Source: Candidatus Poribacteria bacterium
GTDB lineage: Bacteria; Poribacteria; WGA-4E; WGA-3G
DNA length: 16,734 nt
Direction: 5' to 3'
Assembly (NCBI GenBank): GCA_028818995.1
Contig: JAPPMR010000479.1
Location: 1-16,734 of the forward strand
In this document: positions 7,434-14,857 of the stretch, one piece after another
Position numbering within the stretch: the first letter of the stretch is position 1
How the letters are laid out: each line of letters starts with the position of its first letter
Program-made: the position numbers and the translations under genes
Notes under the pieces: generated by a model
What the model saw: only the letters and a program-made list of their open reading frames with translations
Told to the model about the DNA's origin: nothing
The model's database searches: none

Positions 7434-8003
7434 TTAAACAAGGTATACCAAAACATAAAGAATCGGCCACAGCGCGACCACATAAACCCAATAAATTGCA
7501 CACGTTTCAACACCAGTATAACGGACAGCTGTAAACTTGCCTGCTACTGCCTTACCAACAACAATTGCTAACCAAATCACTGCTCCTAATACGTGCACTG
7601 CATGGCAACCGATAAGCACATAGAAGATACCACCATATATGCCAGATTGAAGCGTTAATCCTTTGTGAACAAGTTGTATCCATTCGCTGCCTTGGATTAC
7701 CAAAAAAAGTAGTCCCAATATTCCTGTGAACATCAACCAAATGCGTAGTTGCTTGACTTGATCTTGCTGAACTGCACGTAGTGCCAGAAACATTGTCAGA
7801 CCGCTTATAATCAGAAGTAAGGTATTGGCACCCGTTATTAAGCGTGGGAGTTGGATATCAGCGTGCGACAATGGCGGCCAGGTCAAATTTCCCATCCGAA
7901 ACACCAAAAATGCCCCAATCAGACCGACGAATAACATCGTCTCAGCACCGAGCAGGATTAAAACTCCCAATTTAGCATTGCTTAATGGGCGACTTTTGGT
8001 CAT
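7434..8003 (-). CDS. Second, shorter cytochrome oxidase subunit III-like protein
   Basis: 189 residues with five predicted helices. It keeps subunit III features: LGVLILLGAETMLFVGLIGA (12-31), GSEW with the conserved glutamate E107, and the helix YVLIGCHAVHVLGA (128-141). The C-terminal signature reads CAIYWVYVVALWPILY rather than YWHFVD, placing it in a different subgroup from ctaE. The frame allows a TTG two codons upstream (8009), but the ATG at 8003 has GAGA at a sensible distance. Downstream, its stop lies ten bases before the mini-protein ATG. It may form part of the same oxidase as a second subunit III-like chain, or help assembly. Confidence 0.88.
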   Translation of the reverse strand: MTKSRPLSNAKLGVLILLGAETMLFVGLIGAFLVFRMGNLTWPPLSHADIQLPRLITGANTLLLIISGLTMFLALRAVQQDQVKQLRIWLMFTGILGLLFLVIQGSEWIQLVHKGLTLQSGIYGGIFYVLIGCHAVHVLGAVIWLAIVVGKAVAGKFTAVRYTGVETCAIYWVYVVALWPILYVLVYLV

Positions 8004-8025
8004 TTCCAATTCTCACTATGTATCA

Positions 8026-8301
8026 TCATTCGCGTAATCTACGAGCTATTCTTTTTCCAATCTTTACAAGTACCGGTTTGACAATCTTGACAATTATCTC
8101 AACAAGTGATGCACCTATCAGAAAGACCCCAATGCCACCGGCAATTATTGTGGTACTCCAGTAAACTATTCTTTTTATCGGTGGAGATGCTTCAAATCCT
8201 AAAACAAGCCCTACCGTTGAAATGGTAAATATGCCGACAAACACGAGGCATAATATAATACCAACTTTCCGATTTCGCCTGCGACTTTCCTGCTTTTCCA
8301 T
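8026..8301 (-). CDS. Small basic membrane protein, unknown
   Basis: 91 residues: a charged head (MEKQESRRRNRK), two hydrophobic helices (about 13-34 and 47-70) and a strongly basic amphipathic tail (KIVKPVLVKIGKRIARRLRE). I do not recognise a family. TAGGAG seven bases upstream of the ATG supports translation, and gaps of 21 and 22 bases to ctaB and the subunit III-like gene place it firmly in the operon. The basic tail suggests a positive-inside cytosolic end; an assembly or structural role in the oxidase is conjecture. Confidence 0.75.
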   Translation of the reverse strand: MEKQESRRRNRKVGIILCLVFVGIFTISTVGLVLGFEASPPIKRIVYWSTTIIAGGIGVFLIGASLVEIIVKIVKPVLVKIGKRIARRLRE

Positions 8302-8322
8302 TTGAAGACTCCTATGATCACA

Positions 8323-9249
8323 CTATATTTTGTCAATTGCCATCGTAATAAATATCAGTGGTAAATACAGCAAAGATGCGTACAACACATATCGTGCCGC
8401 TTTTACAGAGTGTGTTTTCTGTAAATAAACACCGCTTGCCAGAAACATCCCACCTACGAGTAGTGCAGCAAAAAAATATATTCCTCCTGCTATGTTGAAC
8501 AGCGTAGGAAGAAGTCCAATACCAAAGAGTGCTACACAGTTAATTACGATTTGATGACGTGTGCTTGCGCCATCCGGATGGATAACAGGCAACAACTTTA
8601 ATCCTGCATTTGCATAGTCCTCACGATAGATATAGGCTATTGCGAGCGAATGCGGAAGTTGCCATAGAAAGAGAATGGCAAATAATACTCCTGCTGCTCC
8701 CGAAAGTGAACCTTGTGCTGCTACCCATCCAACTACAGGCGGTAATGCACCCGGAACTGCACCGATTAGCGTACATAATGACGTTTTCCGCTTAAGTGGC
8801 GTATATACAAACAGATAACTCACAACTATTAGGGAAATAACTAACCCGCTTAGCGGATTTACGAGAAACGTCAGATAAAGCATTCCGCTTCCTGTCAGAA
8901 ATGCACAAAAAAGCAGTGCTTCCATGGGATGCATCCTACCTGCAGGAAGTGGTCTTTGCTGTGTCCGTTCCATTCGCGAATCTATATCGCGTTCTAAATA
9001 TTGATTAAGTCCTAAAACTCCAGCGGCTGTCAAACCAGCCCCGACAAGTGTATGTAGGAAAAGCATCCAATTTACTGGATGTTGTGTGCCGAGATAAAAA
9101 CCTGCAGCGGTAGTAATTAATATCATTGCTACCAATCGCGGCTTAGTGAGTTCAATATAGTCCTCCACTCGCCTAACGAAAACGAAGGTTTTTGATGGCG
9201 GATTTGCCGCTTCTGTTTTATCTGGTAATGTTGCTGTTGTTGAACGCAT
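8323..9249 (-). CDS. ctaB: Protoheme IX farnesyltransferase (haem O synthase)
   Basis: 308 residues, a UbiA-family integral membrane prenyltransferase with about nine helices. It adds a farnesyl group to haem B to make haem O, the precursor of haem A. Both aspartate-rich regions are visible: NQYLERDIDSRMERT (82-96) followed by QQRPLPAGR (97-105), and YIYREDYANAGLKLLP (206-221). YTPLKRKTSLCTLIGAVPGA (149-168) is also characteristic. The N-terminal 25 residues are hydrophilic, as is common. The gene lies nine bases after ctaA, so the two haem-modifying enzymes are cotranscribed. GAG shortly before the ATG is a modest ribosome-binding site. Confidence 0.96.
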   Translation of the reverse strand: MRSTTATLPDKTEAANPPSKTFVFVRRVEDYIELTKPRLVAMILITTAAGFYLGTQHPVNWMLFLHTLVGAGLTAAGVLGLNQYLERDIDSRMERTQQRPLPAGRMHPMEALLFCAFLTGSGMLYLTFLVNPLSGLVISLIVVSYLFVYTPLKRKTSLCTLIGAVPGALPPVVGWVAAQGSLSGAAGVLFAILFLWQLPHSLAIAYIYREDYANAGLKLLPVIHPDGASTRHQIVINCVALFGIGLLPTLFNIAGGIYFFAALLVGGMFLASGVYLQKTHSVKAARYVLYASLLYLPLIFITMAIDKI

Positions 9250-9258
9250 TATGTAATC

Positions 9259-10239
9259 TCATTCTGTAACCAACGAACTGGTAACAGGTGTTTCCATAGC
9301 AATTGAAGTATCTGTAAACCGATAAATTTTCAATGTAATCACAAAACTACTCACTAACATGAGTGCTCCGACTGCTACGTGGGCAGTCGTGACGATATCT
9401 GTAAGTAGTGCTGATATTGTTGCACCAACGGTTGTTAATTTCGTGACATAAGCACCGAGACCAAGCATCAACTGCACCGCAAGTAATCCAAGTAATAGCA
9501 AAGGCAATGTCTGACCTATTCTTTCGGTATTCTCGTTCACACTAAAGAGACATCTAACCAATAGAAAAATATGCACCGTTACCAAGAATGCAAATAGGAG
9601 ATGTGCGTCAAGTCTATTTCCAGTATGTCGTAAAATTGCTCCGAAGATGAGTTGAACGTATATCAGACAAGTTGTAATTAAGCTCAACCGTCGTAATTTC
9701 TTTGCTGAAACAGTATGAACAGTACTTCCAGGCTGATTTTGATTTTCAAACCAGGCACGAGAAGTGAACCAACATATTCCACACAGCAGCGCGAAAAATG
9801 CTTGTGCGAGACACGCATGGACTATTGCGTGTACTATTGCTAAATTACGACTCAACTCGGTAGCCTCAGTCCCATCAAGTAGTACCCGTAGTCCACCGAG
9901 AATACCCTGCACAATAACACCGATTAGGGCAGCAAACCCAAGCCATTTTATCCACCTACGTGAATCTTTGACCAATAACATGATTAGCAGTCCAATCGTC
10001 AACAGACCGACTAACGAACCCATCAAGCGATGGCTGTGTTCATATAAAATCCCACCTACCATTTCGGATAATGGATACAAAAACATGTTGTATCCAAAAG
10101 TTGTCGGCCAATCTGGTACTGTCAATCCTGACTCGGTGCTTGTAACAATCCCTCCAATGATAATCAACAGAAACGTCGCTCCTGCGGTGAGGAGTGCAAT
10201 CCGATGTAGCCAGGGGCTATAACTGATTTGTTTCTTCAT
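9259..10239 (-). CDS. ctaA: Haem A synthase (COX15/CtaA family)
   Basis: 326 residues from the ATG at 10239, with eight predicted helices. It oxidises the C8 methyl group of haem O to the formyl group of haem A in the membrane. Seen: GGIVTSTESGLTVPDWPTTF (29-48), a COX15 signature; histidines at the family positions H68/H70 (YEHSHRLMG), H137/H141 (AIVHAIVHA), H205/H213 (RHTGNRLDAH) and H287 (TTAHVAVG). The frame is open to a GTG at 10287, but that start lies inside the 10266-10290 hairpin and would add a non-conserved 16-residue leader, so I chose the internal ATG. Ribosome-binding sequence before it is poor, which leaves some doubt about the start. Placement between ctaD and ctaB is usual for a haem-A-supply module. 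Confidence 0.93.
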   Translation of the reverse strand: MKKQISYSPWLHRIALLTAGATFLLIIIGGIVTSTESGLTVPDWPTTFGYNMFLYPLSEMVGGILYEHSHRLMGSLVGLLTIGLLIMLLVKDSRRWIKWLGFAALIGVIVQGILGGLRVLLDGTEATELSRNLAIVHAIVHACLAQAFFALLCGICWFTSRAWFENQNQPGSTVHTVSAKKLRRLSLITTCLIYVQLIFGAILRHTGNRLDAHLLFAFLVTVHIFLLVRCLFSVNENTERIGQTLPLLLLGLLAVQLMLGLGAYVTKLTTVGATISALLTDIVTTAHVAVGALMLVSSFVITLKIYRFTDTSIAMETPVTSSLVTE

Positions 10240-10265
10240 GTTAATTACTGCAGAACATTTTCTTA

Positions 10266-10290
10266 TAGGTGCGGTTAAAAACCGCACCTA
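10266..10290. repeat. Perfect 11-bp palindrome between ctaD and ctaA
   Basis: TAGGTGCGGTT (10266-10276), a 3-base A loop, then AACCGCACCTA (10280-10290): a perfect stem of 11 pairs with five G-C pairs in a row or nearly so. It sits in the 72-base gap between the ctaD stop and the ctaA ATG. On the minus strand it is followed by TAAGAAAA rather than a T-run, so it is not a classic intrinsic terminator. It could be a mobile palindromic element, or an mRNA hairpin that stabilises the upstream message or lowers ctaA expression relative to ctaD. Confidence 0.75.
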
Positions 10291-10311
10291 ACGGTAGAAA
10301 TACTTATACCA

Positions 10312-12249
10312 CTAATCTCCAGCACTTGCTGGTGCATGTTCAGGTTGTGCTTGCGGAATGAAATCAGATTCTTCGCCTGGGACGCTGTATTCATAAGGAC
10401 CACGATAGACAGTTGGAATTTGGGCAAAATTGCCGTGTGGCACCGGTGTCGGTGCTTCCCATTCCAATGTATTAACATTCCACGGGTTCTTTTCAGCGAC
10501 CTTACCACGATATATGCTCCAGACAAAATTGAAGACAAGTATCAATTGCACAAAGCCGAGCGTAAATGCACTCATTGTGATAAAGATGTTCATATCCGCA
10601 AACAGTTGCTCTTGTGTCACTACATCAATTGCTTCTGCCATTGGGTTGGATATGCGCCGCCGATGCCCACCTACACCGAGGATATGCATCGGGAAGAAAG
10701 TGCAGTTAAAGGCTATGAAAGTTAACCAAAAATGAATTTTGGACAACATATCGTTCATATAGCGTCCATACATCTTCGGGAACCAGAAGATAATACCGCC
10801 GAAAATAGCAAACAGACTTCCACCAAAAACGACATAATGAATGTGTGCCACAATGTAGTAAGTATCATGTATGTAGATGTCCACTGGCGTGTTTGCCATA
10901 TAGATGCCGCTTAGTCCACCGATTACGAACATAGATACAAAGGCGATAGCATGAAGCATCGGTGTTGTAAATCGGATTGAACCGCGGTACATTGTGCCAA
11001 GCCAGTTAAAGGTCTTAATAGCAGAAGGCACAGCAATAAGCATTGTAGTCGTCATGAAGAATGCTCCCATTCCGGGACGCATGCCGCTTTGGAACATGTG
11101 GTGTCCCCAAACGACCCATCCTAAAAATGCAATCGCAATCATGGCGTATACCATAGAGCGGTAACCGAAAATCGGTTTTCGCGAAAAGACTGCTACCAAT
11201 TCGGAAGCAATTCCCATTCCCGGTAAAATTAGGATGTACACTTCAGGATGACCAAAGAACCAGAATAGGTGTTGCCACAGAAGCGGGTCTCCACCGCCTT
11301 CAGCTGTTGAAGTGAAGAACGTAGTTCCAGCAAGCCTATCAAAGATGAGAAGAGCCAAAGCGGAAGAAAGCACAGGAAAAGCGAGGAGCAACAGAATCGC
11401 TACGATAAATAGGGACCAAATAACCAATGGCAGTCGTAACCATGTCATACCTGGTGCGCGCATGTTGATAACTGTTGTGATATAGTTTATGGAACCTACT
11501 AAAGACGAAAATCCCTGAATCAACAAGCTGATTGCCCATAGGTTGAGTCCCCATCCAACACCTGTCCACTGTGGGTCAACCGATAATGGCGCGTAACCTG
11601 TCCAGCCTGCTGAAGCGTGTCCGCCCGGGACAATAAAACCGGCTGCCATTATAACTGCTGCGAGTACGGCAAGCCAAAATGATAGCATGTTGAGAACTGG
11701 GAACGCCATATCCCGCGTGCCTATCATAAGCGGAATCAGGAAATTTCCAAAAGCACCGACTAATATAGGAACAACGACGAAGAAGACCATAATAGTTGCA
11801 TGCATCGTGAATAACATGTTATATATTGCTGGTTCAACGACACCGTTCGGCATGTGCGCCTCAAGCCATTCTTCTTTGTCTGAATCGTAAATCCGCTCCC
11901 ACATTTTATCAGCACCGGTAACAACTTCACTGTCTTCCATGTACTTTTCCGAAGCACCGATGATGGGCAAAGGTCTTTCGGGATAAGCAAGCTGCCATCT
12001 AAAGAGCAGCGCGAGACCGCCCCCTACGAAAAGCATAATCAAACCGTAGATCAGGAACTGCTTTCCGATCATTTTATGATCAAGCGAAAAGATATATTTG
12101 CGAATAAAACTCTCTTCATGATGTGCATGTGCGTGGTGTTCATCATCGTCATGCTCATGTGTGTGTTCTATAGTATCATTATCGTCATATGCATGATCGT
12201 GATGTTCGTCGTCGTCATGCTCATGTGACATATTTTCGTTATCTTGCAT
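10312..12249 (-). CDS. ctaD: Cytochrome c oxidase subunit I, A1 type, with His-rich head
   Basis: 645 residues with about twelve helices. It holds haem a, haem a3 and CuB and reduces oxygen while pumping protons. Ligands seen: H150 and H471 for haem a; H334, H383 and H384 for CuB; H469 for haem a3. Y338 in FGHPEVYILILPG is the tyrosine cross-linked to the CuB histidine, and E336 of the same motif marks the A1 (mitochondrial-like) class. The first 46 residues are unusual: a His/Asp/Glu-rich tract in which HEHDDDEHH-x-HA occurs twice (9-20 and 31-42). An inserted loop (about 88-140, WERIYDSDKEEWLEAHMPNG) follows helix one. AAAGGAG nine bases before the ATG supports the start at residue 1 over the Met at 7. 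The stop lies close to the 10266-10290 hairpin. Confidence 0.97.
   Translation of the reverse strand: MQDNENMSHEHDDDEHHDHAYDDNDTIEHTHEHDDDEHHAHAHHEESFIRKYIFSLDHKMIGKQFLIYGLIMLFVGGGLALLFRWQLAYPERPLPIIGASEKYMEDSEVVTGADKMWERIYDSDKEEWLEAHMPNGVVEPAIYNMLFTMHATIMVFFVVVPILVGAFGNFLIPLMIGTRDMAFPVLNMLSFWLAVLAAVIMAAGFIVPGGHASAGWTGYAPLSVDPQWTGVGWGLNLWAISLLIQGFSSLVGSINYITTVINMRAPGMTWLRLPLVIWSLFIVAILLLLAFPVLSSALALLIFDRLAGTTFFTSTAEGGGDPLLWQHLFWFFGHPEVYILILPGMGIASELVAVFSRKPIFGYRSMVYAMIAIAFLGWVVWGHHMFQSGMRPGMGAFFMTTTMLIAVPSAIKTFNWLGTMYRGSIRFTTPMLHAIAFVSMFVIGGLSGIYMANTPVDIYIHDTYYIVAHIHYVVFGGSLFAIFGGIIFWFPKMYGRYMNDMLSKIHFWLTFIAFNCTFFPMHILGVGGHRRRISNPMAEAIDVVTQEQLFADMNIFITMSAFTLGFVQLILVFNFVWSIYRGKVAEKNPWNVNTLEWEAPTPVPHGNFAQIPTVYRGPYEYSVPGEESDFIPQAQPEHAPASAGD
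12124..12225 (-). repeat. Imperfect direct repeat coding the His/Asp-rich head of CtaD
   Basis: Two copies of about 36 bases coding HEHDDDEHH-x-HA, offset by 66 bases, make up residues 9-20 and 31-42 of subunit I. The copies differ mainly at third codon positions (for example GAC versus GAT), so the protein repeat has been kept while the DNA has drifted. The bases between code DDNDTIEHT-like acidic sequence. Confidence 0.8.
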
Positions 12250-12316
12250 GTTATGTTACTCCTTTCACGACCCTGCAATTACGAATTGCTATTTATTCAG
12301 GCCGCTCTGATTTCGC

Positions 12317-12976
12317 TTACTCAGGCCACTGTTCCTTAACCCATGCATCGTATTCTTCTTGTGTTTTCACAATGAGATAACCACGCATTTCTGCGTGTCC
12401 AAATCCACAGAGTTCGGCACACGGAATTTCATAACGCCCAGGCTCTGTTGCCTGAAACTTTAACGTGTCAATAGTTCGACCTGGGACTGCGTCCTGTTTC
12501 TGGCGCAAATTAGGTATAAAAAAACTATGAATTACATCTTTAGAAGTTAACAAAATTTGTACAAGTTTGTCTTCAGGGACATACAATTCGTTTTCCAATT
12601 CCAGATCGTCTTCTGTTCCTAATTCATTATCTGGACCAGGATAGATCATATACCAGTTAAACTGTTCTCCTCGGACCTGAACGACATAATCAGGATTTTC
12701 AGCTGGTGATTTAAGGTTGTTCCACTGCGGGAAACTGAGCATTGCCAATCCAAACACAATCACTGTCGTTACAGCTGTCCAGATGATTTCAAGTTTCGTA
12801 CTTCCTTCAATGTATTCAGCGCGGTGTCCTTCTCGATGACGATACTTAATCAGAAACATGATGAGAGTACCGATCACAAGGACAAACACCACCACAGTAA
12901 TCCAATAGATGAGTGCAAAGAGGGTATCAACACCTTGCGCGTATTCTGATATATTCTCTGGGAGCCATCCAAGCAT
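12317..12976 (-). CDS. ctaC: Cytochrome c oxidase subunit II with CuA site
   Basis: 219 residues: two N-terminal helices (about 17-43 and 62-81), then an external cupredoxin domain. It receives electrons from a cytochrome c or cupredoxin and passes them to haem a. CuA ligands are complete: H150 (DVIHSFFIPNLR), C186, E188, C190, H194 and M197 (CAELCGFGHAEM). The aromatic electron-entry patch is QFNWYM (105-110). There is no fused haem c domain, so the enzyme is aa3 rather than caa3. An acidic insert (about 114-132) rich in D and E lies in the CuA domain. No cleavable signal peptide precedes helix one, and the protein is slightly short for the family. AAGGAG six bases upstream supports the ATG at 12976. 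Confidence 0.97.
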   Translation of the reverse strand: MLGWLPENISEYAQGVDTLFALIYWITVVVFVLVIGTLIMFLIKYRHREGHRAEYIEGSTKLEIIWTAVTTVIVFGLAMLSFPQWNNLKSPAENPDYVVQVRGEQFNWYMIYPGPDNELGTEDDLELENELYVPEDKLVQILLTSKDVIHSFFIPNLRQKQDAVPGRTIDTLKFQATEPGRYEIPCAELCGFGHAEMRGYLIVKTQEEYDAWVKEQWPE

Positions 12977-13026
12977 TCATTTCTCCTTTTTCAAAATCGT
13001 AGATAGGATATTTGTTAAGCGTGCTT

Positions 13027-13809
13027 TTAATTTGTTTCTGCAGAAGCAGTAAGCGTAGCACCCAAGTAAGTCAAAAAACAAAATAGAGATATAATCAATA
13101 GAGAAAGTGTCCACATCGGCATGTTGCCGATTGTTGTTTCCGTATCAAAGTAAAGGCTTCGCCGAAAAGCAGCGACTCCATAAGTTAAAGGATTTAGTTT
13201 CATTACCCATGCCAACCAACTGGGGGCTCCAGCACTTGGAAACAAAGCACCTGACAGCAGCCAGATCGGAATGAGTATTAGGTTCATAATTGCATGAAAA
13301 CCTTGCGTAGAGTCCATCCGCCATGCGATAAGCAGACCGAGATTTGTTAAGCCAAATGCCAACAACGTCATTACACCTAATGTAAGTATTAGGGACGTTA
13401 TACCGAATCGGATACCAATAAATGGTGCCAAGAACAGTAGGAGCACTCCTTGCATAAGTGCTAAAGTTGTTCCACCCAACGCTTGCCCCAGGACAATCCC
13501 CCATCTTCCTACAGGTGCTACAATTACACCCTGCAGAAAACCTTCACGCCGCTCATTTACAACAGAGATTGTAGCGAAAATAGCGGTAAAAAGCAAGACT
13601 AAAACGACAATTCCAGGATAAAAATACTCAATATATCCGGGTTTCTCTGCTATTCCAGAAGGTTGAAATGACGCGCTCAAGCCGCTTCCGATTAGAATCC
13701 AAAATACCAAAGGCTGTGCAATTGCACTAAAGAGGCGACTCCGTTGTCGATAAAACCTGATGATTTCTCGCCGCCAGATTGTTGTAACTGGTAGCAAAAC
13801 GCTTATCAC
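13027..13809 (-). CDS. ABC-2 type exporter permease
   Basis: 260 residues, about six helices (roughly 27-45, 63-85, 105-130, 138-163, 170-190 and 230-252). ERREGFLQGVIVAPVGRWGI (87-106) and NPLTYGVAAFRRSL (206-219) are typical ABC-2 permease motifs, as in NodJ/DrrB-type exporters. It starts at GTG (13809), 12 bases after the ATPase stop, with only a weak GAGA upstream; no ATG fits the conserved N-terminus better. The substrate cannot be read from the sequence. Its position directly before ctaC (50-base gap) suggests cotranscription with the oxidase, perhaps for cofactor or assembly-related export, but this is inference. Confidence 0.9.
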   Translation of the reverse strand: MISVLLPVTTIWRREIIRFYRQRSRLFSAIAQPLVFWILIGSGLSASFQPSGIAEKPGYIEYFYPGIVVLVLLFTAIFATISVVNERREGFLQGVIVAPVGRWGIVLGQALGGTTLALMQGVLLLFLAPFIGIRFGITSLILTLGVMTLLAFGLTNLGLLIAWRMDSTQGFHAIMNLILIPIWLLSGALFPSAGAPSWLAWVMKLNPLTYGVAAFRRSLYFDTETTIGNMPMWTLSLLIISLFCFLTYLGATLTASAETN

Positions 13810-13821
13810 TTTGTTGTTCTC

Positions 13822-14739
13822 TTAAACAAATGGGTTCCCTGTTAATTTAATGAAAACATCCTCTAATGTAGGTTTTCCGAACCGAACAGTCTGAATATCA
13901 TCAGAGAACGCTGCTACAACATCCCGAACAAACTCATGTCCTCGTTCACATTCAATGCGTAAGTAATTATCAGTTAAAATCGGGGAAACCTCAAATCGGT
14001 CGGCTATTGCGCTAAAGAGATTTTCACCTTTTTCAGTCTCTATCAACACAACATCTCCACCGATTTGTGCCTTGAGTTCGTCAGGTGTTCCGAGAGCAAC
14101 AAACTTCCCTGAATCCAAAATACCGACTCGGTTGCATAACTCTGCCTCATCCATAAGATGCGTTGTCAATAGGACAAGTATATTTTCTGTCTCAGCAAGA
14201 GAGTTTAGATATTCACTCAGTTGTCGCCGCACACTTACATCTAACCCGCTACTTGGCTCATCCAGTAGTAAAACCTGTGGTGAATGTAGCATTGCTTTCG
14301 CTATTTCTACGCGCCTTTGTAAACCTCCCGATAATTTTTCTACGAGGTCGTGTGATCTGTCACTGATTCCAAATCGTTCTAATAACTCGGAAATTCTGTG
14401 TTTCAGACTTTTGCCTTTGAGTCCATAGAGATGTCCGTAATGATATAAGTTCTCTGTAACAGTCAGTTTGACATCTAATGCTGGACATTGAAAAACAACC
14501 CCTAATAACTTCCGAATCGCTTTCGCGTCAATGCTCAAGTCATGCCCAAGAATACTAACACTCCCCGACGTTGGCGGCATGAGAGTAGACAGAATCTTAA
14601 AAAGGGTTGTTTTTCCACTACCGTTTGGACCGAGTAAGCAAAAAATCTCACCACGAGATACGGTGAAGCTAACGTTATCTAAAGCACACCGATTGCCGTA
14701 TTTGTGCGTCAGATTTTCAACCGTAATTTGATCTTTCAT
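13822..14739 (-). CDS. ABC transporter ATP-binding protein
   Basis: 305 residues, cytosolic. Walker A GPNGSGKTT (37-45), Q-loop Q84, signature LSGGLQRR (136-143), Walker B VLLLDEP (156-162) and the switch histidine H194 (LLTTHLMDEAE) are all intact, so it should hydrolyse ATP. The extra C-terminal domain (about 220-305), ending GKPTLEDVFIKLTG, is typical of DrrA/CcmA-like exporters that pair with ABC-2 permeases. It precedes its permease by 12 bases. Little Shine-Dalgarno sequence is visible (TATGGG). The upstream gap contains the inverted palindromic repeats at 14765-14837. Confidence 0.94.
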   Translation of the reverse strand: MKDQITVENLTHKYGNRCALDNVSFTVSRGEIFCLLGPNGSGKTTLFKILSTLMPPTSGSVSILGHDLSIDAKAIRKLLGVVFQCPALDVKLTVTENLYHYGHLYGLKGKSLKHRISELLERFGISDRSHDLVEKLSGGLQRRVEIAKAMLHSPQVLLLDEPSSGLDVSVRRQLSEYLNSLAETENILVLLTTHLMDEAELCNRVGILDSGKFVALGTPDELKAQIGGDVVLIETEKGENLFSAIADRFEVSPILTDNYLRIECERGHEFVRDVVAAFSDDIQTVRFGKPTLEDVFIKLTGNPFV

Positions 14740-14764
14740 CCCATACTACTGCTTAGTCAAAAAT

Positions 14765-14837
14765 GTAGTCGGGAATCGGAGTTCCCTCCTACAAGAAGAT
14801 ACATTCCAGTAGGAGCGATCTCCGAATCGCGACCTAC
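14765..14837. repeat. Inverted pair of palindromic repeats with compensatory changes
   Basis: Two units of 28 and 29 bases lie in opposite orientation (14765-14792 and 14809-14837) with a 16-base spacer. Aligned head to head they agree at 24 of 28 positions plus one extra base. Each unit can also fold alone: an outer GTAG(G)/(C)CTAC stem, an inner 5-bp stem and a conserved CTCCGA loop. The inner stem is GCGAT/ATCGC in one unit and GGGAA/TTCCC in the other, so all four differences are paired changes that keep the stem. This is what a REP/BIME-type element would show. It fills the 118-base gap between the cupredoxin stop and the ABC ATPase start and could also shape the transcript there. Confidence 0.8.
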
Positions 14838-14857
14838 AATAATATGTTGACAAAGCA

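Noticed and set aside
7424..7513. 30-residue N-terminal extension of the CPAC protein
   Set aside because: It overlaps the end of the preceding subunit III gene and would bury the signal-like start; the ATG at 7423 has GGAG upstream.
9764..10222. Plus-strand open frame of 152 codons opposite ctaA
   Set aside because: Antisense to a well-conserved haem A synthase; no domain signature.
10240..10287. GTG start giving ctaA a 16-residue extension
   Set aside because: The GTG is part of the palindrome at 10266-10290 and the added residues are not family-like; the ATG at 10239 directly precedes the conserved region.
10266..10290. Intrinsic terminator after ctaD
   Set aside because: The stem is strong, but no T-run follows it on the transcribed strand, and ctaA follows closely.
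12290..12330. Short near-duplicate of the ctaC stop region (GGCCTGAGTAA and GGCCTGAATAA)
   Set aside because: Only about 11 bases and a single pair; too short to distinguish from chance.
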